Part shown: positions 58,144-64,000 of the stretch, one piece after another
How the letters are laid out: each line of letters starts with the position of its first letter
Position numbering within the stretch: position 1 is the stretch's first letter
Origin: Prodigiosinella confusarubida
GTDB lineage: Bacteria; Pseudomonadota; Gammaproteobacteria; Enterobacterales; Enterobacteriaceae
Assembly: GCF_002847015.1 (NCBI RefSeq)
Contig: NZ_CP025085.1
Coordinates: 3,906,001-3,970,000, forward strand
Direction of reading: 5' to 3'
DNA length: 64,000 bases
Program-made: the position numbers and the translations under genes
The notes under the pieces: model-generated
What the model was told of the DNA's origin: nothing
The model's input: only the letters and a program-made list of their open reading frames with translations
The model's database searches: none

Positions 58144-59634
58144 ATGAGTCTGAAATTTCCTGAAACGCCGGAGTTCACCGGCCTGTACAAACCGAGCCGT
58201 GTCGAGACGCAGGTCTTCGATCTGGAGATCGAAGGCGAGGTTCCGCCCCAGATCAAAGGCACCTTCTTTCAGGTCTCGCCGGATTCCTACTATCCGCCGA
58301 TGCAGGGCAAGGACATCTTCTTCAACGGTGACGGGCTTGTATCAGCCTTCAAATTCGAGAACGGCCACGTCAGCCTGCGGCGCCGTTACGTTCAGACTGA
58401 CAGGCTGAAGGCACAATGGAAGGAGCGACGTTCCCTCAACGGCATCTACCGCAACATCTACACCAACGATCCGCTGGCCGCCGAGAACAACACCACGGCC
58501 AACACTACCGTGCTGTTCCATGCTGGCGTCTTGTTGGCAATGAAGGAGGACGCACTGCCTTACGCGCTCAATCCTAATACATTGGAAACGCTTGGCGTCT
58601 GGGACTTCAACGGACAGATCACATCGGCCACCTTCACCGCGCATCCCAAGATCGATCCCGACAATGGCGACCTTCTGTGCTTCGCCTATGAAGCCAAGGG
58701 CGATGGTACATCGGACATTGCCTATTTCGAGATCGATGCCAGCGGTAAGCTGAAAAAAGAAATCTGGTTCAAGGGCCCCTATGCAGCGATGATTCATGAC
58801 TTCGCCGTCACCGCCCACCACGTCGTCTTCCCACTTATCCCGCTGACCGCCGATGTCGACCGGATGAAAGCGGGCGGTCAACATTTCGAATGGCAGCCGG
58901 ACCTGCCACAACTCTTCGGTGTCCTACCGCGTGACGGCAGCAGTGAGGATGTTCTGTGGTTCCACGGACCGAAGGATGGCTTTCAGGGGCATACCCTCAA
59001 CGCTTATGAGGAGGATGGTTTACTGCGCGTCGACATGCCGGTAACGAACGGCAACGTCTTCTATTTCTTCCCACAGGCCGACGGTTCCGTTCCTCTACCG
59101 GAGACCCTGAGTTCACAGCTCATGCGATGGACGTTCAATCTCAACGGCCCGGGAGAATCAGAGGCTGGCCAACAGACTCTCCAGCCACAACCTCTCACGT
59201 CCTTCCCTTGCGAGTTCCCCCGCTGTGATGAACGTTTCACCGGCAAGCCATATGAGCACGGTTTTGTCCTTGCCTTCGACCCGGCTCTGCCCTTCGACGA
59301 GACACTGGGCGAACGGCCATTTCAGTTCTTCAACCAGCTTGCTCATGTCAACGTAAGGACCGGCGAGACTGAAACCTGGTATCCCGGTAATGCGCAGTGC
59401 TTTCAGGAACCGATTTTCGTTCCCCGTTCACCAGATGCGCCCGAGGGCGACGGCTATGTGATCGCGTTGCTAAATCATCTCCACGGCAACGATACCGAGT
59501 TGGTGGTGCTGGACTCGCTGAAGATGGCTACCGGCCCTGTCGCCCGCATCAAGGTTCCGTTCCGTCTACGCATGTCACTGCATGGCAACTGGACCCCGGC
59601 AGAGGCGTTGAAGGGTACCCAATCCGGCCGGTAA
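58144..59634 (+). CDS. carotenoid-oxygenase family enzyme, lignostilbene dioxygenase-like
   Basis: This 496-residue non-haem iron enzyme cleaves a conjugated C=C bond with O2 to give two carbonyl products. The four iron-ligand histidines are visible: His167 (FTAHPKID), His218 (MIHDFAVT), His283 (FQGHTLNA) and His480 (SLHGNW). The FNGDGLVSAFKF motif of the β-propeller is also present. Length and motifs resemble bacterial lignostilbene dioxygenases and isoeugenol monooxygenase more than carotenoid or retinal enzymes; no signal peptide. The start at 58144 (MSLKFPETP) has AGGAG eight bases upstream; the ATG at 58138 is too close to it. Third gene of the operon; the coupled ALDH implies an aromatic aldehyde product such as vanillin or p-hydroxybenzaldehyde. 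Confidence 0.87.
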   Translation: MSLKFPETPEFTGLYKPSRVETQVFDLEIEGEVPPQIKGTFFQVSPDSYYPPMQGKDIFFNGDGLVSAFKFENGHVSLRRRYVQTDRLKAQWKERRSLNGIYRNIYTNDPLAAENNTTANTTVLFHAGVLLAMKEDALPYALNPNTLETLGVWDFNGQITSATFTAHPKIDPDNGDLLCFAYEAKGDGTSDIAYFEIDASGKLKKEIWFKGPYAAMIHDFAVTAHHVVFPLIPLTADVDRMKAGGQHFEWQPDLPQLFGVLPRDGSSEDVLWFHGPKDGFQGHTLNAYEEDGLLRVDMPVTNGNVFYFFPQADGSVPLPETLSSQLMRWTFNLNGPGESEAGQQTLQPQPLTSFPCEFPRCDERFTGKPYEHGFVLAFDPALPFDETLGERPFQFFNQLAHVNVRTGETETWYPGNAQCFQEPIFVPRSPDAPEGDGYVIALLNHLHGNDTELVVLDSLKMATGPVARIKVPFRLRMSLHGNWTPAEALKGTQSGR

Positions 59635-59761
59635 CTCAGCAATTAGACACAGCCAGAGGTAGATCACGCATGGCTGGCATCGACACAGACTCTCCTTGTA
59701 AGAGGATTGTTGTGAGCGGTGCCAGTTTTACAGGACTGCAATTCGTGCGCAGTTCCACCAT

Positions 59762-59836
59762 CACGATATGTGCAACATGCCGTTTTGGTGGAATAAAGAC
59801 AATCAGCGTAATTTGAAATGGTGGGTCGTGCGGGAT
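59762..59836. repeat. 75-bp direct repeat, copy 1, with tRNA-Lys 3' end
   Basis: This copy is identical by eye to 59929-60003 at an offset of 167 bp. Its last 18 bases are the CCA end, acceptor strand and part of the T stem of tRNA-Lys on the minus strand; the first 57 are the sequence downstream of the intact tRNA. It abuts the GC-rich cassette side and looks like a duplicated integration target or a leftover of a lost tRNA copy. Confidence 0.8.
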
Positions 59837-59928
59837 GATTCGGCCTTTGGCCTCACCCTCCGGGTCAACGCTATCGCGTTGTTGTCTCGCTTTCGCTCGG
59901 CTCGAACCTGAACGCAGGTTCTCACCCA
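59837..59928. repeat. 92-bp spacer with purine-rich tRNA-adjacent element
   Basis: Between the two direct repeats lies a segment that on the minus strand reads GAGCCGAGCGAAAGCGAGAC followed by GCGATAGCGTTGACCCGGAG, with an inverted pair GAACCTG/CAGGTTC near its end. I recall similar elements after tRNA genes in Pectobacteriaceae, where they cause spurious protein predictions. Not coding. The gap 59635-59761 holds nothing recognisable. Confidence 0.4.
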
Positions 59929-60003
59929 CACGATATGTGCAACATGCCGTTTTGGTGGAATAAAGACAATCAGCGTAATTTGAAATGGTGGGTCGTGCGG
60001 GAT
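59929..60003. repeat. 75-bp direct repeat, copy 2, overlapping intact tRNA-Lys
   Basis: Second copy of the repeat; its right 18 bases are the 3' end of the intact tRNA-Lys at 59986-60061. Confidence 0.8.
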
Positions 60004-60061
60004 TCGAACCTGCGACCAATTGATTAAAAGTCAACTGCTCTACCAACTGAGCTAACGACCC
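59986..60061 (-). tRNA. tRNA-Lys (anticodon UUU), copy 1
   Basis: This is a 76-nt gene with encoded CCA. The minus strand starts GGGTCGTTAGCTCAGTTGGT, has anticodon TTT in GACTTTTAATC, T loop GGTTCGAATCC and ends CACGACCCACCA. It is identical to copy 2, 44 bp upstream; the two are probably transcribed together. In E. coli a lys/val tRNA operon occupies the same place between nadA and cpoB. Confidence 0.97.
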
Positions 60062-60105
60062 GCAACGCGGAATTCTACAAAGAAAAAATAGTATTTCTTG
60101 AAATT

Positions 60106-60181
60106 TGGTGGGTCGTGCGGGATTCGAACCTGCGACCAATTGATTAAAAGTCAACTGCTCTACCAACTGAGCTAACGACCC
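60106..60181 (-). tRNA. tRNA-Lys (anticodon UUU), copy 2
   Basis: Same 76-nt sequence and structure as the copy at 59986-60061, including the encoded CCA. It is the promoter-proximal copy of the pair. Confidence 0.97.
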
Positions 60182-60307
60182 AAATTTACAGCTGCTTTAG
60201 CGATTCAGTCTTGCCTTGGCAACGGCGGCATATATTACTAATATAATTTCTCAGTGCAACCTATTTCCCACACAAAAGGTCCGACTGCTTGTTCTTCACG
60301 CAATAAA

Positions 60308-60342
60308 GCACAAAAATCACACGGGATGAGTGATTTTTGTGC
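60308..60342 (-). terminator. cpoB intrinsic terminator
   Basis: A perfect 13-bp stem (GCACAAAAATCAC with GTGATTTTTGTGC) has a nine-base loop, followed on the minus strand by TTTATTG. It lies 14 bp past cpoB and ends the tol-pal transcript before the tRNA genes. Confidence 0.75.
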
Positions 60343-60355
60343 TTACCGAAAAGAA

Positions 60356-61150
60356 TCACAAAGCCGTCAAACGCTTCCGTGCCTGTTTGGCGCTTTCAGT
60401 GTTGGGATAGATTTTAATAACCTGCTGATATACTGCTTTTGCCTTATCAGGCTGACCTTTTTCTTGCATGATTACCCCAACCTTGAATAACGCTTCAGAT
60501 GCTTTGGGGGATTTAGGATAATTTTTGACGACATTAGCAAAATAATATGCCGCATCGTCTTTTTTACCTTTGGTGTAGTACAGTTGCCCAAGCCAATAGT
60601 TGGCATTTGGCTGGAAAGTAGAATCAGGATATTTCTTGATAAAATTTTGGAATGCAACAATGGCTTGATCATACTGCTTTTTTTCAAGCACTAAAGCTAC
60701 GGCTTCATTATAGTCGCTGTTTGCATCCCCCGAACTGGCAGGCACAGCGGCCGGAGAAGTGCTGCTGGTATTTGTTGCGCCAGCATCAGGTGTCGTTGCT
60801 GTGCTGCCTTCCGCTGCCGCAGAAGACGGCTGTCCCCCTTTGGAACTCAGTCCATCAATTTGTTGATATATTTGTTTCTGTCGCTCAACAACCTGCTGCA
60901 ACTGATACTGATTTTCCTGAATTTGGCCGCGTAAGCTATCAATCTCGTCTTGAGTCGCCGAGACTTGTTTCTGAAGTTCGGTTAAAAGCTGACCACGAGC
61001 GTTAGCGATACGCTCAAGTTCAATGACTCGATCTTCTATCGAGCCGGAGCCGGCATTACTGATTGGTGCCTGGGCAGTAGCGACCCAAGGGGTCGCTACG
61101 CCAATCAGTAACGACAGACTCAACAAATGATGTCTGAAGTTACTGTTCAT
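60356..61150 (-). CDS. cpoB: cell division coordinator CpoB (YbgF)
   Basis: This 264-residue periplasmic protein has a signal peptide ending near ATA-QAP, an N-terminal coiled coil (RVIELERIANARGQLLTELQ) that trimerises and binds TolA, a low-complexity Ser/Ala/Pro linker at ~105-145 and C-terminal TPR repeats (YWLGQLYYTKGKKDDA). It links peptidoglycan synthesis by PBP1B with outer-membrane constriction by Tol-Pal. Last gene of the tolB-pal-cpoB run, 9 bp after pal. Confidence 0.95.
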   Translation of the reverse strand: MNSNFRHHLLSLSLLIGVATPWVATAQAPISNAGSGSIEDRVIELERIANARGQLLTELQKQVSATQDEIDSLRGQIQENQYQLQQVVERQKQIYQQIDGLSSKGGQPSSAAAEGSTATTPDAGATNTSSTSPAAVPASSGDANSDYNEAVALVLEKKQYDQAIVAFQNFIKKYPDSTFQPNANYWLGQLYYTKGKKDDAAYYFANVVKNYPKSPKASEALFKVGVIMQEKGQPDKAKAVYQQVIKIYPNTESAKQARKRLTAL

Positions 61151-61159
61151 GCGATTCTC

Positions 61160-61669
61160 TTAATATACCAGGACAGCACGACGGTTTTTAGCGTAAGCCG
61201 CTTCATCATGACCCAGAACAGCGGGTTTTTCTTTACCGTAAGAAACGATAGAGATTTGGTCAGCCGAAACGCCTTTACCTTGCAAATACATCTGTACCGC
61301 GTTAGCACGACGTTCACCCAACGCGATATTGTACTCTGGAGTACCACGTTCATCCGTGTAACCTTCGATAGTCACTTTGTAAGACGGATTATTACGCAGG
61401 AAGGCAGCATGCTCGTCCAGCATCTGCGCAAAGTCAGAGCGGATATCATACTTGTCCAGATCAAAGTAAACGGTATTGTTGCGCTGCAATTTTTGTATCT
61501 GCAAGCGAGCCTGTTCAGCAGATGACATATTGCCATTGTTTTCCATTCCCATTCCCGTTCCGTCCGTAGACGATTGGTCATTGTTAGCATGTTTATTAGA
61601 GCTACATGCGGCAACGGCCAGCACCGGCAAAGCCAACATGAGGCCTTTCAGTACTTTATTGAATTGCAT
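61160..61669 (-). CDS. pal: peptidoglycan-associated lipoprotein Pal
   Basis: Pal is a 169-residue outer-membrane lipoprotein with lipobox AVAAC near residue 22 and an OmpA-like peptidoglycan-binding domain ([31 protein letters not shown]). It anchors the outer membrane to the cell wall and binds TolB. The ATG at 61669 with AGGACATAAAA before it is the proper start; the frame runs 38 codons further into the gap after tolB. Confidence 0.97.
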   Translation of the reverse strand: MQFNKVLKGLMLALPVLAVAACSSNKHANNDQSSTDGTGMGMENNGNMSSAEQARLQIQKLQRNNTVYFDLDKYDIRSDFAQMLDEHAAFLRNNPSYKVTIEGYTDERGTPEYNIALGERRANAVQMYLQGKGVSADQISIVSYGKEKPAVLGHDEAAYAKNRRAVLVY

Positions 61670-61709
61670 TTTTATGTCCTTTGAATAGGTTATACATATT
61701 TGTTTGCAT

Positions 61710-62999
61710 TTATAAATACGGCGACCAAGCAGGAGAGTTAACCTGTCCATCAGTAGCCGGAAGGCGCGCTTTGAAACGTCCATCAGTCGAGACTAACTGA
61801 AGCACGGATCCCAATCCTTGTTCAGAACTGTAGATCACCATGGTACCGTTAGGCGCAATACTTGGCGTTTCGTCCAGGAACGAGTCCGTTAATACTTGAA
61901 CAGCGCCCGTTACCAGATCTTGCTTGGCAATGTGTTGAGCACCATTGTTAGTGCTCACCATCACCATAAATTTACCATCATTACTGATTTCCGCCTCTTG
62001 ATTCTGAGGCCCTTCCCACGTCAGACGCTGAGACGGTCCACCGTTAACGCTAATCTTGTATATCTGGGGACGCCCGGTCTGGTCAGAAGTATAGGCCAGT
62101 GTCTGGCTATCTGGAAACCAAGTCGGCTCCGTATTATTACTGCGACTATTCGTTATCTGGCTAATCTGTCCAGAACTCAAATTCATGACATACAGATTCA
62201 GGCTTCCACTTTTGGAAAGTGCAAACGCCAATTTAGTGCCATCAGGAGAGAATGCGGGTGCGCCATTGTGACGAGGGAATGAAGCGACCTGACGGATAGC
62301 CCCGTTAGCCAGCGTTTGGATAACCAATGCCGAGCGACCACTTTCAAACGTTACATAGGCCAGTTTGCTGCCATCCGGCGACCAGGCTGGTGACATCAGC
62401 GGTTCAGGAGAGCGATGAACGACAAACTGGTTGTAACCATCATAATCAGCTACACGCAGCTCATAGGGATATTTACCGCCATTGGTTTGAACCACATAAG
62501 CAATACGGGTACGGAAAGCGCCCTTAATACCGGTCAGTTTTTCAAATATTTGATCACTGGCGGTATGTGCCGCATAACGTAACCATTGTTTCGTTACCTT
62601 AAACTGGTTTTGTGACAGGACGTTACCCGTGCTACCGGAAACATCGACAAGCTGATAGGAAATTACATACCCATCAGCACTCGGTTGAACCTGACCAATA
62701 ACCACATCATCAATACCCAGTGCAGTCCATGCTGCTGGCGTGATTTCAGCAACACTTCCTGGTTGTTGAGGCATACGACTCGGATCAATTGGATTGAATT
62801 TCCCACTGTTACGCAAGTCCGCTCCTACAATGCCACCAATGTCTGCCGGTGCAGCACCAGGGCCAACCCATTTGAACGGAACAACACCAATCGGGCGTGC
62901 AGAGTCGACACCCTGGGTTATTTCTATACGCACTTCTGCATGTAGTACAGATGCCCACAGCATTAAAAAACTCAACACAACTTTAAATGCCTGCTTCAT
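61710..62999 (-). CDS. tolB: Tol-Pal system periplasmic protein TolB
   Basis: The 429-residue periplasmic protein has a signal peptide cut near LHA-EVRIEI, an N-terminal α/β domain and a six-bladed β-propeller with repeated [27 protein letters not shown] motifs. It binds Pal and the TolA C-terminal domain. It follows tolA by 132 bp, a gap with no further gene seen. Confidence 0.97.
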   Translation of the reverse strand: MKQAFKVVLSFLMLWASVLHAEVRIEITQGVDSARPIGVVPFKWVGPGAAPADIGGIVGADLRNSGKFNPIDPSRMPQQPGSVAEITPAAWTALGIDDVVIGQVQPSADGYVISYQLVDVSGSTGNVLSQNQFKVTKQWLRYAAHTASDQIFEKLTGIKGAFRTRIAYVVQTNGGKYPYELRVADYDGYNQFVVHRSPEPLMSPAWSPDGSKLAYVTFESGRSALVIQTLANGAIRQVASFPRHNGAPAFSPDGTKLAFALSKSGSLNLYVMNLSSGQISQITNSRSNNTEPTWFPDSQTLAYTSDQTGRPQIYKISVNGGPSQRLTWEGPQNQEAEISNDGKFMVMVSTNNGAQHIAKQDLVTGAVQVLTDSFLDETPSIAPNGTMVIYSSEQGLGSVLQLVSTDGRFKARLPATDGQVNSPAWSPYL

Positions 63000-63131
63000 T
63001 TTATCTCCCTTATCCAGGCTCTTAGCCTATGATAAACAGCAGAATCTCAACAAACCAATATCAACAAAACACTATAACCCAGCCCACTTACCATAGTAAT
63101 AGTCTCAAACCCATACTGGTAAGTGACATAA

Positions 63132-64000
63132 TTATTGCGGTTTAAAATCTATCGGCGCGTTTTTAAAAGCTTCGTACACTTCCCGGCTAGGTGGCTTAGG
63201 AATTCTGGCCTGCTTAGCCGCAGCAGTTGCGGCCTGACATAAAGCGGGATCGCCACCTTCAGTCTGAACATCAACCAGTAAACCGTCTGGCGCCAATTTC
63301 ACCCGTAATGTACAAGTACGCCCCTTATATGACTCCCAATTATAGAATTTACTCTGAATAGCTGCTCTGACCTGACTGCCATAGCTGTCAAGTGCAGCAC
63401 CAGAAGCACCACTTTTCTTGTTGTTGCCAACACCAGCGGGTGCATTACCGGCATTTGCCGTCGCACTACTACCACTTTTGGGGGCATTCTTCGAAGAAGC
63501 CAGACCACCTAGCAAATTATCAACAGTATTGGCTTGTTTAGCCGCTTCAGCAGCCGCTTTCTTTTTATCTTCAGCCGCTTTTTTCCTGGCGGCGGCTGCC
63601 ACTTCGGCTTTTTTGGCTGCATCTGCCGCAGCTTTTTCTTTGGCTGCTACGGCTGCTGCAGCCTTGGCTTTTGCTTCTTCTTGCGTTTTTTGTTTCGCTA
63701 ACTCTGCTGCTTTTGCCTTGGCAACATCTTCCGCTTTTTTCTTCGCTTCCGCTGCTGCCTGTTTCTTGGCTTCATCTTCCGCTTTTTTCTTCGCTGCCGC
63801 CGCGGCTTTCGCCTGCTGTTCAGCCTCAGCCTTCACCTTGGCGGCTGCCGCTTCAGCTTGTTTTTGCTGTTCTTTGGCTTGCAGTACCGCTTCTTCTGCT
63901 TGTTTACGTTGTTCAGCCTGCTGCTGAGCCTGTTTTTTAGCCTCTTCCTGAGCCTGTAGGCGTTCTTTCTCCAATTCTTTCAGACGCTGCTGCTCAGCCG
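63132..64000 (-). CDS. tolA: TolA, C-terminal part (5' end beyond the window)
   Basis: The visible ~289 codons cover the long Ala/Lys/Glu-rich helical domain II (repeats such as KKKAEDEAKKQAAAEAKKK) and the globular domain III (YGSQVRAAIQSKFYNWESYK, with Cys pair in CTLRVKLAP and DPALCQ). The frame is open to the window edge, so the N-terminal membrane anchor lies outside. TolA spans the periplasm and transmits proton-motive force to Pal/TolB. Confidence 0.96.
   Translation of the reverse strand, partial: AEQQRLKELEKERLQAQEEAKKQAQQQAEQRKQAEEAVLQAKEQQKQAEAAAAKVKAEAEQQAKAAAAAKKKAEDEAKKQAAAEAKKKAEDVAKAKAAELAKQKTQEEAKAKAAAAVAAKEKAAADAAKKAEVAAAARKKAAEDKKKAAAEAAKQANTVDNLLGGLASSKNAPKSGSSATANAGNAPAGVGNNKKSGASGAALDSYGSQVRAAIQSKFYNWESYKGRTCTLRVKLAPDGLLVDVQTEGGDPALCQAATAAAKQARIPKPPSREVYEAFKNAPIDFKPQ

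Noticed and set aside
59636-60166. 176-residue minus-strand reading frame across the tRNA region
   Set aside because: It runs through both tRNA-Lys genes and the direct repeats; its repeated AGSNPARPT segments are translated tRNA. Not a protein gene.
63418-63927. 169-residue Ala/Ser-rich plus-strand frame
   Set aside because: Antisense reading of the Ala/Lys-rich repeats of tolA; low-complexity composition explains the open frame.
1-64000. CRISPR arrays, rRNA genes, phage structural genes, complete insertion sequences
   Set aside because: I looked for regularly spaced short repeats, rRNA motifs, capsid/tail genes and intact transposases and saw none; only IS fragments remain.

Overview
The window looks like a chromosome segment of an enterobacterium of the Pectobacteriaceae, most likely Dickeya or a close relative. 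The basis is the near-E. coli identity and order of the core blocks (gnd/galF/ugd; yegH-asmA-dcd-udk-apbC-metG; pgl-ybhA-modCBA-acrZ-modE-modF-galETKM; gpmA-aroG-zitB-pnuC-nadA; tRNA-Lys-cpoB-pal-tolB-tolA), interrupted by accessory blocks suited to a plant-associated lifestyle. The genus is inferred from remembered protein sequences, not from a search.

Left accessory region (1-19.3 kb). A lone AT-rich reductase-like SDR gene is followed by two multidrug-efflux loci. Locus 1 (minus strand, 10399 to 2099) encodes a lipoprotein membrane-fusion protein, an RND pump, an unknown 131-residue membrane-anchored protein and an MFS exporter in one coupled operon, then a BaeRS/AdeRS-type two-component system. 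Locus 2 encodes a MipA/OmpV outer-membrane protein, a fusion protein and a second RND pump (minus), with a paralogous two-component system transcribed divergently. Neither locus encodes a TolC-type channel. Scars of four insertion sequences remain: two IS1 left ends in the same orientation bounding locus 1, an IS256-family transposase tail and an IS3-family OrfA start. cdh and a tiny glycine-rich lipoprotein gene follow.

Polysaccharide region (19.4-26.2 kb). Reading on the minus strand from a JUMPstart/ops element at 26150-26161, there is one WbbL-like glycosyltransferase, a UDP-glucuronate 4-epimerase, ugd, galF and gnd. No wzx, wzy or further transferases lie between, so this is a very reduced surface-sugar locus with an apparently intact RfaH recruitment site. 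The housekeeping run yegH through nadA (26.6-52.8 kb) is conserved; recognisable control sites are a ModE operator upstream of modA, a LacI/GalR-type operator upstream of galE, a NadR box upstream of nadA and several intrinsic terminators. A decayed CusA-like fragment lies between galM and gpmA.

Right accessory region (53-60 kb). Between nadA and the tRNA-Lys genes, which are neighbours in E. coli, lie a DUF554 membrane protein gene and a compact cassette: a TetR regulator divergent from a FUSC/AaeB-like exporter, an aldehyde dehydrogenase and a carotenoid-oxygenase/lignostilbene-dioxygenase family enzyme. I read this as a regulated system that cleaves a plant stilbenoid or phenylpropanoid to aromatic aldehydes, oxidises these to acids and exports them. 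Twin operator-like boxes lie between regulator and exporter, and a 75-bp direct repeat carrying the 3' end of tRNA-Lys marks the right edge of the insertion. The window ends in the Tol-Pal genes, with tolA cut by the window edge.
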